Assembly (NCBI GenBank): GCA_963813485.1
Contig: CAWEZE010000006.1
Coordinates: forward strand, 8,537 to 72,536
Source of the DNA: DASQUK01 sp963813485
GTDB lineage: Bacteria > Actinomycetota > Acidimicrobiia > Acidimicrobiales > VFJN01
Direction of reading: 5' to 3'
DNA length: 64,000 nucleotides
Shown here in pieces: positions 27,626 to 35,441 of the stretch. Made by a program: the position numbers and the translations under genes. Every line of letters starts with the position of its first letter. Positions within the stretch are counted from its first letter, which is position 1. The notes below the pieces were generated by a model, which worked only from the letters and a program-made list of their open reading frames with translations, did not search any database and had not been told where the DNA came from.

Positions 27626-28380
27626 CCGCGGTGAACACCCGGCCCCTCGATCCCGACACGCTGGCGGCGCTGGAGGAGCAGCGCGACTTCCTGCTGCGTT
27701 CGATCGAGGACCTCGAGCGTGAGCACGACGCCGGCGACGTCGACGACCACGACTACGCGTCCCTCAAGGATGACTACACGGCCCGCGCCGCCCGCAGCAT
27801 CCGGGCGATCGAGGCCCACCACGCTCGGGTGGCCGCCGCCCGGCGGCGCCGTTCCTGGCCTCGCACTATGGCCATGCTCGCGGGTGTGGTGGCGTTCGCG
27901 GTGGTTGCCGGAGTGCTGGTCGCACGCTTCTCGGGGCGCCGCGAGGCCGGGGATGCGCTCACCGGCGACATCCGCGAGTCGACCCGCACGCAGCTCGACA
28001 ACGCTCGGGTCGCCCTGCAGCAGGAGCGCTACGACGACGCCATCGAGATCTACGACGCGGTGCTCGTCGATCAGCCCGACAACATCGAGGCCATGGCCTA
28101 CAAAGGCCGGGCGCAGATCGGCAACGGCGACATGGAGGGCGTCCTCACGCTGATCGACGCTGCCGAGGCCGACCCCGACTATCCGGACACGCACTACTTC
28201 TTGGCGGGCGCGTTCGCCATCGCCGGCCGCTACGACTCGGCGCTGCAGGAGCTCGACCGATTCGACGCGCTCGATCCGCCCCCCGACCTCGCCGCCGAGG
28301 CCGAAGACCTGCGGTCGCAGATCGAGGGCTTGCGAGCGGCGGCGGCGACCTCCACGACAACCCCGGCTCCGGTTGGCTGA
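27622..28380 (+). CDS. TPR protein of the Ccm operon (CcmI-like)
   Basis: A 252-residue protein from GTG 27622, overlapping ccmH. It has an N-terminal coiled region (EEQRDFLLRSIEDLEREHD), a membrane helix (residues about 80-97) and two or three TPR-like repeats (ARVALQQERYDDAIEIYDAV, IEAMAYKGRAQIGNGD). In proteobacteria, CcmI has one or two helices and TPRs that bind the apocytochrome C-terminus; the position and architecture match, the sequence less so. It is the last gene of the operon. Confidence 0.7.
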   Translation: MTAVNTRPLDPDTLAALEEQRDFLLRSIEDLEREHDAGDVDDHDYASLKDDYTARAARSIRAIEAHHARVAAARRRRSWPRTMAMLAGVVAFAVVAGVLVARFSGRREAGDALTGDIRESTRTQLDNARVALQQERYDDAIEIYDAVLVDQPDNIEAMAYKGRAQIGNGDMEGVLTLIDAAEADPDYPDTHYFLAGAFAIAGRYDSALQELDRFDALDPPPDLAAEAEDLRSQIEGLRAAAATSTTTPAPVG

Positions 28381-28398
28381 CTCCCCGAGGGCGGGCCG

Positions 28399-28887
28399 TC
28401 AGCGGTGCGCATGCGCGAGGGCGTCGACCGGGGGGATGTAGCGGGCCTTGCTCCAGCGGGCGCCGTCCCGGGTCAGCACCCAGATCGACCCCTTGGGCCA
28501 CATGAACGGGTCCCTGAAGCGGGTCGTCCCGGCCTTGAGGATCCGCAGCATGTCGGGGATCACGTCGCCGTGGCTGCAGATGGCCGCAGCAGTGCGCTCC
28601 TTGCAGAGCTCCGCGGCAAGGGCCAGCGCTTGCTCGCCGTCGGCGCCCTCGACCAGCCGGTCGTCGGCGTCGACCCGAAGGCCGAGCTGGTCCGCCAACG
28701 GTTCCAACGTCTGCACGCACCGAACCATGGGGCTGCTGACCAGCCGCGACAGCCCGACGCCGCGCAGGTGGTCGGCGATACCCGTCGCTTGCTTGTGGCC
28801 GCGGCGGCTGAGCGGCCGTTCGTCGTCCGGGCCGTTCCACGTCGACTTGCTGCCGGCGTGCCCGTGGCGGATCACGTAGAGCTTCAT
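28399..28887 (-). CDS. SixA-like histidine phosphatase
   Basis: A 162-residue protein from ATG 28887. The catalytic RHG motif sits at residues 7-9 (LYVIRHGHAGSKS). A second conserved His lies in AICSHGDVIPDM, and the phosphate-binding Arg in SSPMVRCVQTLEPL. SixA-type enzymes dephosphorylate histidine residues or small phosphorylated metabolites. The target is unknown here. It is convergent with the Ccm operon and follows the cysteine desulfurase on the same strand. Confidence 0.88.
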   Translation of the reverse strand: MKLYVIRHGHAGSKSTWNGPDDERPLSRRGHKQATGIADHLRGVGLSRLVSSPMVRCVQTLEPLADQLGLRVDADDRLVEGADGEQALALAAELCKERTAAAICSHGDVIPDMLRILKAGTTRFRDPFMWPKGSIWVLTRDGARWSKARYIPPVDALAHAHR

Positions 28888-28918
28888 CTCCCGTGCCTGC
28901 CGCCCACTCCGCCGTCAA

Positions 28919-30043
28919 TCATTGTGTCCTAGCGAGGGCTCGCAGGTCCGCGAGAACGGTGGGCAGCGTCGCCAGCACGCGATCGATGTCGGCATCGGTT
29001 GTCGACCACCCCACCGACAAGCGCAGGCTGTGATGGGCGTCGACCCCCATGGCGTCGAGCACCGGCGACGGCTCCAACGCCTCGGACGAGCATGCGCTGC
29101 CGGAGTGGGCAGCGATGCCGGCCCGATCGAGGCCCAGAAGCACCGCCTGGGGCTCGACGCCCTCGACCCCGAAGCACACGATGTGCGGCACCCTGTCGAC
29201 GGGGTCGCCGTACACCACCAGCCCGAGGTCGCCGTCCGCCACGCCGTCGAGGATCCGCTGGGTCAGCCGCCGTTGCTCCGCCCCGTCGGCCCCCACGGCG
29301 CCGTCGGACAGGGCGCCACACAGCGCACCGAGGCCGGCGATGGCGGCCACGTTCTCCAGCCCGGCCCGGCGGGCCCGTTCCTGGTCGCCACCCACCAGCA
29401 GCGGCGGCAACCGGAGTCCCTGGCGGACCAGCAGGGCACCCACCCCGGTCGGCCCGCCGAACTTGTGGGCGCTGATCGACATCAGGTCGGCGCCAAGCGC
29501 CCGGAAGTCGACGTCCACGTGCCCCACCGCCTGGGCAGCGTCGACGTGCACCAACACCCCCCGCTCGCGGCACGCCGCCACCACCTCGGCGACCGGCTGC
29601 ACGGTGCCCACCTCGTGGTTTCCCCACTGGACGTGCACGAGCGCGGTGTCGGGCCGCACCGCGGCCAAGACGTCCTCGACGGCTACCCGCCCCCTGCCGT
29701 CCACCGGCACTCGCGTGAGCTCGCCGTGGCGCTCGGCGGCGAGGCGCACGGCCGAGTGCTCGACCGCCGGGACCACCTGATGCGCACCCCTCGCGGCGGC
29801 GCCCCAGCACGCGGCGGCGATGGCCTCGGTCGCCCCGCTGGTGAACACCACCTCGCGGGGGCGGGCACCGATCAGCTCGGCCACCTGGTGGCGGGCCTCC
29901 TCCGCCGCCACCCGAGCGGTCAGGCCCTCGGCGTGGATGCGCCCCGGGTCACCCGCCCGATCGAGCTGCTCGACGAGCGCGGCCCGGGCCTCGGGTCGCA
30001 GGGGCGACGTCGAGGCGTGATCGAGATACACGCGCTCGAACAT
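28919..30043 (-). CDS. Cysteine desulfurase (NifS/IscS type)
   Basis: A 374-residue PLP enzyme from ATG 30043 (MFERVYLDHASTSPLRPEA). The PLP lysine is in ISAHKFGGPTGVGAL and the catalytic cysteine in HSGSACSSE. It takes sulfur from cysteine for Fe-S clusters or thiolated cofactors. An upstream in-frame start adds 12 residues with no support. Nearby genes include a SufR-like regulator and an Mrp-family ATPase, suggesting a Fe-S role; no scaffold gene is present. No ribosome site stronger than normal is seen. Confidence 0.92.
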   Translation of the reverse strand: MFERVYLDHASTSPLRPEARAALVEQLDRAGDPGRIHAEGLTARVAAEEARHQVAELIGARPREVVFTSGATEAIAAACWGAAARGAHQVVPAVEHSAVRLAAERHGELTRVPVDGRGRVAVEDVLAAVRPDTALVHVQWGNHEVGTVQPVAEVVAACRERGVLVHVDAAQAVGHVDVDFRALGADLMSISAHKFGGPTGVGALLVRQGLRLPPLLVGGDQERARRAGLENVAAIAGLGALCGALSDGAVGADGAEQRRLTQRILDGVADGDLGLVVYGDPVDRVPHIVCFGVEGVEPQAVLLGLDRAGIAAHSGSACSSEALEPSPVLDAMGVDAHHSLRLSVGWSTTDADIDRVLATLPTVLADLRALARTQ

Positions 30044-30107
30044 GCGTTGGTTATAGCGGGCATGACCCCCGTAACCCACCGAAAGCTCGCCGGGTGGGGC
30101 GTGACGA

Positions 30108-30151
30108 TAGGCAGCCGCCCCGGGGGGAGGGGAAGGAGGGGCGGCTGCCTA
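30108..30151. terminator. Perfect 14-bp hairpin downstream of the SufR-like gene
   Basis: TAGGCAGCCGCCCC (30108-30121) is the exact reverse complement of GGGGCGGCTGCCTA (30138-30151), with a 16-base purine-rich loop. On the minus strand it lies after the SufR-like stop and about 65 bases before the cysteine desulfurase start. There is no T-run, so it may be a GC-type terminator, an attenuator or a structured leader. Confidence 0.5.
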
Positions 30152-30164
30152 CCGCCGTACCTAG

Positions 30165-30244
30165 CGAGGGTCGATTCCGCCGGTCACACGGTGCCGGTCG
30201 AGTGCGTCCTCCTAGTTTTGCACCATCCGCGGAATCGACCCTCG
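30165..30244. repeat. Family A intergenic inverted repeat, copy 1
   Basis: An 80-bp element with perfect 16-bp arms: CGAGGGTCGATTCCGC (30165-30180) and its reverse complement (30229-30244). The centre is unrelated to the other two copies. The right arm lies inside the end of the SufR-like coding sequence and supplies its last residues (the RGSIPRMVQN tail). The other copies are at 43713 and 51624. Confidence 0.85.
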
Positions 30245-30952
30245 GTTGCCTTGTACCGCGGTGACGCAGTGCTCACCGCCGGTCGGCAACGACAGCGCCG
30301 TCTCGGTTGTCAGTTGGTGGCCGTAGAGCGCCTCCAACATGCCCTGTACCATGCCACGATCCACGGCACAGATCACGGGATGCTCGATCGCGACCCCTCC
30401 GAATGGGCAGTGCTCGCTGACGATCCGGAGCTCGTCGCCGTGGCGTTCGGCATGGGCCGCGAAGCCATGCGCGGTGAGCGCGTCGGCGACCGCGTGCAGT
30501 GCCGACTGGAACGAACGGTGCTGGTCGGAGCCGGGTGACATGCTCGCCGCCATCGCCCGGCCGTAGTCGACGCCCACGTTCTCGGCCAGCTCCTCGGCCC
30601 GTCCGGGCCCGAGCGCCGCCAGCGCGCGGCCCAACAGCTCGACAAGTACGTCGTCGTGGCGCAACGGCAGGTCGAGGGCGATGTCCGGTGCCACCACGCG
30701 ATAGCGCTTCGACGGCCGGCCCGCGCCCCGACCCGCGGCCCTGGCCACGGTGACCTCCACGTAGCCGCCGGCGCAGAGCTTGTCGAGGTGGTGCCGGGCG
30801 ACGTTGGGGTGGAGCTCGAAGCGTTCGGCCACGGCAGAGGCGGTGACGCCGTCGTCGTGCTCGTGGACGAAGAGGTAGATCTCACGCCGCGTGGGATCGC
30901 CGAACGCCGAGGTGATGGCGGTGACGACCGACGCGAAGTCGGTCGGTGACAT
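30212..30952 (-). CDS. SufR/ArsR-like HTH regulator with a C-terminal Cys motif
   Basis: A 246-residue regulator from ATG 30952. An N-terminal winged HTH (FGDPTRREIYLFVHE, HPNVARHHLDKLCAGGYV) is followed by a helical region and a C-terminal domain with EHCPFGGVA and VICAVDRG. This layout resembles SufR-type regulators, where several cysteines bind a Fe-S cluster; here the Cys pattern is only partly visible. Its last ten residues come from the family A repeat, so the natural stop was probably a little earlier. It diverges from the Mrp ATPase gene (109-bp gap), suggesting control of Fe-S functions. Confidence 0.72.
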   Translation of the reverse strand: MSPTDFASVVTAITSAFGDPTRREIYLFVHEHDDGVTASAVAERFELHPNVARHHLDKLCAGGYVEVTVARAAGRGAGRPSKRYRVVAPDIALDLPLRHDDVLVELLGRALAALGPGRAEELAENVGVDYGRAMAASMSPGSDQHRSFQSALHAVADALTAHGFAAHAERHGDELRIVSEHCPFGGVAIEHPVICAVDRGMVQGMLEALYGHQLTTETALSLPTGGEHCVTAVQGNRGSIPRMVQN

Positions 30953-31061
30953 CGTCGGCTGGTGGGGCGGCGCGGTCACGTCGATATTGTACCTATGGCC
31001 GTAGTGGTAATCCCCTGAGTGGTCGGTCCGACACCGGCCGAGGAAGTCCGGGAGCGCACCG

Positions 31062-32204
31062 ATGCCCGTCACCGAAGCCGAGGTCCTCGACGCCCTCCGC
31101 CCCGTCGAAGACCCTGAGCTGCACCGCAGCATCGTCGACCTCGACATGGTCAGGCGGGTTGCCGTCGACGGGCCGCGGGTCGACGTCACGGTGGCGCTCA
31201 CCGTCGCGGGTTGCCCACTGCGCAGCGAGATCACCCGCCGCGTGGACAGCGCCGTGACGGCGCTCGACGGGGTCGAGGCGGTCGACCTCGACTTCACGGT
31301 GATGACCGACGACGAGCGGGCGGCACTGCGCACCAGGCTCCATGGCGATCCGGCCGCCACCGCCGGCACCCACCAGGCGCACGGCCATGCCGAGGGCCGC
31401 GAGATCCCCTTCGCCGATCCGGACAGCACGACCCGGGTGCTGCTCGTCGCGTCGGGCAAGGGCGGGGTGGGCAAGTCATCGATCACAGCCAACCTGTCGG
31501 TGGCGCTCGCCGACCGCGGGCGCGACGTTGCCGTGGTCGACGCCGACGTGTGGGGCTTCTCGATCCCCCGCATGCTCGGGGTCCAGCACGCCCCGGTGGT
31601 CATCGATCAGATGCTGGTGCCACCCGAGGCCCACGGCGTGCGCTGCATCTCGATGGGCTTCTTCGCCCAGGAGGACCAGCCGGTCATCTGGCGGGGCCCG
31701 ATGCTGCACAAGGCGCTCGAGCAGTTCCTCACCGACGTGTTCTGGGACGAGCCCGACTTCCTGGTGGTCGACCTGCCGCCGGGTACCGGCGACATCTCCA
31801 TCAGCCTGGCCCAGTTCCTGCCTCGGGCCGAGGTGCTCGTGGTGACCACCCCCCAGCCGGCCGCCCAGCGGGTGGCGCAGCGGGCGGCGTTCATGGCCCA
31901 GAAGGTGAACCTCGAGATCAAGGGCGTCATCGAGAACATGTCGTGGTTCACCGGCGACGACGGCAAGCGCTACGAGCTGTTCGGCAACGGCGGCGGCGAG
32001 GAGCTCGCGACCCGCCTGGGCGTGCCCCTCATCGGCCAGGTGCCGCTGGTGCCCGAGCTGCGTGCCGGCGCGGACTCGGGCTCGCCCATCGTGGCCTCCG
32101 ACCCCGACGGGGAGGCGGCCCGCGTGTTCGCCCGCATGGCCGAGACCATCGACGTCGAGCTGGCACCCCGCCGGATCTACCGCTCCGAGCTGCGCATCAG
32201 CTGA
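31062..32204 (+). CDS. mrp: Mrp/ApbC-family Fe-S carrier ATPase
   Basis: A 380-residue protein. It has an N-terminal MIP18/DUF59-type domain (residues about 5-95, VTEAEVLDALRPVEDPELH) and then a P-loop domain with the deviant Walker A ASGKGGVGKSSITANLSVAL, FLVVDLPPGTGD and the helix VVTTPQPAAQRVAQRA. Mrp/ApbC proteins bind and transfer Fe-S clusters. The usual C-terminal C-x-x-C is replaced: the end region reads ENMSWFTGDDGKRYELFG, without cysteines, so cluster binding may differ. ATG 31062 is the first start with the DUF59 motif. Confidence 0.9.
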   Translation: MPVTEAEVLDALRPVEDPELHRSIVDLDMVRRVAVDGPRVDVTVALTVAGCPLRSEITRRVDSAVTALDGVEAVDLDFTVMTDDERAALRTRLHGDPAATAGTHQAHGHAEGREIPFADPDSTTRVLLVASGKGGVGKSSITANLSVALADRGRDVAVVDADVWGFSIPRMLGVQHAPVVIDQMLVPPEAHGVRCISMGFFAQEDQPVIWRGPMLHKALEQFLTDVFWDEPDFLVVDLPPGTGDISISLAQFLPRAEVLVVTTPQPAAQRVAQRAAFMAQKVNLEIKGVIENMSWFTGDDGKRYELFGNGGGEELATRLGVPLIGQVPLVPELRAGADSGSPIVASDPDGEAARVFARMAETIDVELAPRRIYRSELRIS

Positions 32205-32227
32205 CAGACAGGTTGGCTGGCAGGGGG

Positions 32228-33091
32228 TCAGACCGGGAGGGTCTCCTCGAGGAACGCCACGACCGCGTCGTTGAACACGTCGTTGCGGTCGCCCGCCACC
32301 ATGTGACCGGCACCGGCGACGTCGACGGACCGGGCGTGGGGGACAAGCGCCTGCAGGTGGCGGGCGCCGGCCTCGGACAGCACATCGCTCTGGCGTCCCC
32401 TGACGAGCAGGACCGGCAGGGTCAGCGCGCGGGCCGCGTCCTCCAGCCGCCCCTCGTTGCGGATCGAGCGGGGCTCGTCGATGCGCCCCGGCGTCATGAA
32501 CCGGGGATCCCAGTGCCAGTACCAGCGGCCATCGTCGTGCCGGCGGACGTTCTTGCGCAGGCCCGACAGGTCCGACGGGCGCGGCCGGTGCGGGTTGTAC
32601 GCGGCCACGGCGTCGGCGACGTCCTCGAGGCTGGCGAAGCCGTCGAGGTGGCCGAGCATGAAGTCGCCGATGCGGGCGACGCCCTCGGGTTCGAGGCGGG
32701 GCGCGACGTCGACCAGCACGAGCGCGCTCGCGATCGGTTGGTCGCCGCCCCGGTCGTCCTCCGCGATGGCGATCAGCGAGCTGATCCCGCCGAGCGACGC
32801 ACCCACCAGCGCCGGGGGACGGGGAGCCGCCCGCGCCACGTCGCGCACGTCGGCCGCGAAGGCGTCGAGGCTGTAGTCGCCGTCCGGTGCCCAGTCGCTG
32901 TCGCCGTGGCCGCGCAGGTCGATGGTGGTTGCCTGCCAGCCCTTGTTCCCCAGCAGGCGGGCGGTGCCGGCCCACGAATGCCGGGTCTGCCCGCCGCCGG
33001 GGAACAGCAGCACGGGTGGACCGTCGGCGGGACCGTAGGCGTCGGCCGCGAGGTCCAGTCCGTGGCCGCGCAGGCGCAGGGGGGCGTCCAT
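32228..33091 (-). CDS. Alpha/beta hydrolase
   Basis: A 287-residue protein from ATG 33091. The nucleophile elbow is GASLGGISS (Ser about 106), the acid is in the LLVRGRQSDVLS strand and the catalytic His in GAGHMVAGDRND. An oxyanion motif is VLLFPGGGQTRHSW. The fold is that of epoxide hydrolase- or lipase-like enzymes; the substrate is unknown. It is separated from the convergent Mrp gene by 23 bases and followed upstream by clpP. Confidence 0.87.
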   Translation of the reverse strand: MDAPLRLRGHGLDLAADAYGPADGPPVLLFPGGGQTRHSWAGTARLLGNKGWQATTIDLRGHGDSDWAPDGDYSLDAFAADVRDVARAAPRPPALVGASLGGISSLIAIAEDDRGGDQPIASALVLVDVAPRLEPEGVARIGDFMLGHLDGFASLEDVADAVAAYNPHRPRPSDLSGLRKNVRRHDDGRWYWHWDPRFMTPGRIDEPRSIRNEGRLEDAARALTLPVLLVRGRQSDVLSEAGARHLQALVPHARSVDVAGAGHMVAGDRNDVFNDAVVAFLEETLPV

Positions 33092-33130
33092 CGAGCCAGT
33101 CTGCCCGACGCCTGCTCCCGCGGTGCCCGG

Positions 33131-33760
33131 TCAGCCGGTGGCCGCCACCTCGGGCGGGTGCAAGGCGGGCACGGGGCGGGGCTTGCGCTGCTCGATGATC
33201 TCGTCGACCAGCCCGTAGTCCACGGCGTCCTGGCCCCGCAGGATGAAGTCGCGGTCGATATCGGCCTGTATCCGGTCGCGGGGCTGGCGGGTTCGCGCGG
33301 CCAGCACGTCGACCATGCGCTCCCGCATGGTCACCATCTCCCGGACGGCGATCTCCATGTCGACCGACTGGCCCTGGGCGCCCCCATGCGGCTGGTGGAT
33401 CAGGATGCGGGCGTTGGGCAGCGCCGAGCGCTGACCGGCCTCCCCCGCCGCCAGGAGCACGGCCGCGGCCGAGGCGGCCTGTCCCACGCACACGGTGTGG
33501 ATCGGCGGGCCGAGGAACTGCATGGCGTCGTAGACCGCGAACAGCGCGGTCATGTCGCCGCCGGGGGAGTTGATGTAGAGGTTGATCGGCCGGTCCATGT
33601 CCTCGCCCTCGAGGTGCAGCAACTGGGCGATGATCAGGTTGGCAACCGTCTCGTCGAGCTCGCCGCCCAGGAACACGATCCGGTCCTTGAGCAGGCGGGA
33701 GTAGATGTCGTAGGCGCGTTCGCCGCGATTGCTGGTCTCGATGACGGTGGGGATGAGCAT
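33131..33760 (-). CDS. clpP: ATP-dependent Clp protease proteolytic subunit ClpP
   Basis: A 209-residue ClpP from ATG 33760 (MLIPTVIETSNRGERAYDIY). The triad is complete: Ser97 (VCVGQAASAAA), His122 (ILIHQPHGG) and Asp171 (DRDFILRGQDAVDYGLVDEI). The N-terminal loop binds the Clp ATPase. There is no tandem second clpP or clpX in the window, although actinobacteria often have two; this copy is single here. The divergent SRPBCC-ArsR pair begins 94 bases away, and its operators lie in the shared gap. Confidence 0.93.
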   Translation of the reverse strand: MLIPTVIETSNRGERAYDIYSRLLKDRIVFLGGELDETVANLIIAQLLHLEGEDMDRPINLYINSPGGDMTALFAVYDAMQFLGPPIHTVCVGQAASAAAVLLAAGEAGQRSALPNARILIHQPHGGAQGQSVDMEIAVREMVTMRERMVDVLAARTRQPRDRIQADIDRDFILRGQDAVDYGLVDEIIEQRKPRPVPALHPPEVAATG

Positions 33761-33784
33761 GGGCCTGGCCTCCGCGATCGCAGG

Positions 33785-33802
33785 CGCAACCGGATGGTTG
33801 CG
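33785..33802. promoter_or_regulatory. Operator palindrome 1 (clpP/SRPBCC-arsR gap)
   Basis: CGCAACC-GGAT-GGTTGCG: perfect 7-bp arms with a 4-bp spacer, in the 94-bp gap between clpP and the SRPBCC-arsR pair. The same CGCAAC/GTTGCG half-sites recur in the second palindrome at 33834. The likely ligand is the ArsR protein of the divergent pair. Confidence 0.55.
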
Positions 33803-33833
33803 TGATTTCACGGTAGGGCCGCCGATTGGGATT

Positions 33834-33851
33834 CGCAACTGTAGAGTTGCG
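33834..33851. promoter_or_regulatory. Operator palindrome 2 (next to the SRPBCC start)
   Basis: CGCAACT-GTAG-AGTTGCG: perfect 7-bp arms with a 4-bp spacer, ending 3 bases before the ATG of the SRPBCC gene. Its form matches palindrome 1, with which it shares the CGCAAC/GTTGCG core. Binding here would block the start of the SRPBCC-arsR operon. The site overlaps the ribosome-binding region. Confidence 0.6.
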
Positions 33852-33854
33852 GGT

Positions 33855-34292
33855 ATGAGCGACGAGAAGCTCGAGGCTTCGGCCGTCACGGACTCGGGCC
33901 GACGCGTGACCCGGGCAGTCGAGGTCGAGGCGGGCGTCGACGAGGTGTGGTCGACCCTCAGCGACCCCGAGTTGCGAGCCCTGTGGCTCGACGACGACGA
34001 CGCCCGATCGCGTGAGCTCCGGCTCGACGAGGTCGACGACGGCCGGCGCCTGGTATGGACCTGGTGGCGTCCCGACGACCAGTCCGGGGCTTCCGCGGTC
34101 GAGATCGTGCTGGCGCCGACCCCAGGCGGCACCCGGGTCACCGTCACCGAGACGCTGGCATCTGCCCACGTCGGTAACGCCGGGACTTCGGTTCGTCCGG
34201 GGCCGGCCACTCTCCGAGCCGGCGATCGGTGGACCTATCGCCTGCTCGGCCTCGAGCTGCTGTTCGTGGCGGCCGGGGTGATCGTCCGCTGA
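33855..34292 (+). CDS. SRPBCC/AHSA1-family protein partnered with ArsR
   Basis: A 145-residue protein from ATG 33855. It has the helix-grip start RVTRAVEVEAGVDEVWSTLS with DPELRALWL, and the strand TPGGTRVTVTETLA. SRPBCC proteins bind hydrophobic ligands. In many actinobacteria an AHSA1 gene is paired with an ArsR regulator, as here (arsR starts 10 bases after). The ligand is unknown. Confidence 0.85.
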   Translation: MSDEKLEASAVTDSGRRVTRAVEVEAGVDEVWSTLSDPELRALWLDDDDARSRELRLDEVDDGRRLVWTWWRPDDQSGASAVEIVLAPTPGGTRVTVTETLASAHVGNAGTSVRPGPATLRAGDRWTYRLLGLELLFVAAGVIVR

Positions 34293-34301
34293 CCTAGTGC
34301 C

Positions 34302-34685
34302 GTGACCGTGGTGGCCCGCGAGCCGAGCGACGCGGTGTTCGCGGCGCTCGCCGATCCCACCCGGCGGTCGATCCTGCGCGCCGTTGCCGAGCGGGGCCCG
34401 GTGACCGCCACGGTGTTGTCGGACGAACTGCCGATCAGCCGCCAGGCGGTGGCCAAGCACCTCGGGCTGCTGCGGCACGCCGGCCTGGTGGTGGCGGATC
34501 GCGCCGGTCGGGAGACGCGGTTCGTCGCCGTCGGCGCTCCGCTCGAGGACCTGGCGGCCTGGGCCGAGCAGACCGGCCGGCTCTGGGACGACCGCCTGGC
34601 ACGCCTCCGCGATCGGTTGCGGGACGGATCCTCGGCCGGACGACAACCACGCGGCGGTCCAGGAGGCATACGCTCCTGGCGGTGA
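34302..34685 (+). CDS. ArsR-family winged-HTH regulator
   Basis: A 127-residue protein from GTG 34302. The HTH is FAALADPTRRSILRAVAERG with PISRQAVAKHLGLLRHAGLV. No metal-binding Cys motif (such as ELCVCDL) is visible, so this belongs to the SdpR/YdfF-like group often paired with AHSA1 proteins. It most likely represses its own operon through the two CGCAAC palindromes. It overlaps the next gene by GTGA, linking the molybdoenzyme to the same transcript. Confidence 0.9.
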   Translation: MTVVAREPSDAVFAALADPTRRSILRAVAERGPVTATVLSDELPISRQAVAKHLGLLRHAGLVVADRAGRETRFVAVGAPLEDLAAWAEQTGRLWDDRLARLRDRLRDGSSAGRQPRGGPGGIRSWR

Positions 34686-35425
34686 GCATTGCCGGGGGCC
34701 CCGACCAGGACCAACCCGAAGACCGTGGCGGGACGCCGATCGGCCGACGCGTGGTGCTCGGCATGCTGAGCCTCGGCGTCCTCGGCATCGCCTTCGGCGA
34801 CAAGGCACAGGCGCGCGTCGAGCGCCTGTTGCGGCCCCTCACGCAGAACGATCCGACCGGACTGACGTCCTTCGTCCCCACGGCCGGGAGGTTTCGCATC
34901 TACTCGGTGGTCGGGCACCTGCCCAAGCGCAGCGACGGCGAATACCGCCTCACCGTCGACGGCCTGGTCGACCGACCGCTCGAGCTGTCCCTCGACGACC
35001 TCCGTAGCCGTCCCCAGACCGACCTGGTGCGCGACTTCCAGTGCGTTACCGGCTGGCGGGTGGCCGACGTGCCGTGGCGCGGCGTCAAGGTGTCCAAGCT
35101 GCTGGACGAGGCCGGTGTGCAGGCTTCCGCCACCCATCTGCGGATCAAGTCGTTCGACGGCGCCTACACCGAGAGCCTCACGATCGAGCAGGCCCGCCGC
35201 GACGACGTGCTCGTGGCCCACGAGATGCAGGGCGGGTCCGTCACCCGCGAACACGGCGGCCCGGTCCGGCTCTATGTGGCTCCCATGTACGGCTACAAGT
35301 CCCTCAAGTGGTTGGAGCGGATCGAGGTCGTCAACGAGCTGGATCCCGGGTACTGGGAGGAGCGGGGCTACGACGTCGACGCCTGGATCGGGAAGTCGAA
35401 CGGCCGCGATGACGAGCCGGTCTAG
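34682..35425 (+). CDS. Molybdopterin-dependent oxidoreductase (sulfite-oxidase fold, MsrP-like)
   Basis: A 247-residue protein from GTG 34682, sharing a GTGA overlap with arsR. An N-terminal hydrophobic helix (RRVVLGMLSLGVLGIAFGD) acts as signal or anchor. The single molybdopterin domain keeps the metal-ligand Cys121 (RDFQCVTGWRV) and the family motif APMYGYKSLKWLERIE. Enzymes of this group (MsrP-like) lie outside the membrane and take electrons from a b-type partner. Its partner is the next gene. Confidence 0.87.
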   Translation: MSIAGGPDQDQPEDRGGTPIGRRVVLGMLSLGVLGIAFGDKAQARVERLLRPLTQNDPTGLTSFVPTAGRFRIYSVVGHLPKRSDGEYRLTVDGLVDRPLELSLDDLRSRPQTDLVRDFQCVTGWRVADVPWRGVKVSKLLDEAGVQASATHLRIKSFDGAYTESLTIEQARRDDVLVAHEMQGGSVTREHGGPVRLYVAPMYGYKSLKWLERIEVVNELDPGYWEERGYDVDAWIGKSNGRDDEPV

Positions 35426-35438
35426 CGAGCCGGTCTAG
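35413..35438. repeat. 13-bp tandem duplication containing the stop codon
   Basis: CGAGCCGGTCTAG occurs twice, directly adjacent (35413-35425 and 35426-35438). The first copy carries the stop codon of the molybdopterin gene and the second repeats it just before the cytochrome start. It is probably a replication slippage product, without effect on the protein. Confidence 0.85.
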
Positions 35439-35441
35439 CCC

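Noticed and set aside
30165..30180. tRNA T-arm (GGGTCGATTCC) in the family A repeat.
   Set aside because: No anticodon arm or acceptor stem surrounds it; the same arm is repeated inverted 49 bases away.
30952..31061. An operator in the gap between the SufR-like gene and mrp.
   Set aside because: ATTGTACC and GGTAAT can be aligned as an imperfect dyad around GCC, but the match is too weak to list.
31476..34808. A 1110-codon minus-strand open frame across mrp, the hydrolase and clpP.
   Set aside because: It is a shadow of genes with clear motifs in other frames; its translation is Arg/Gly-rich without domains.
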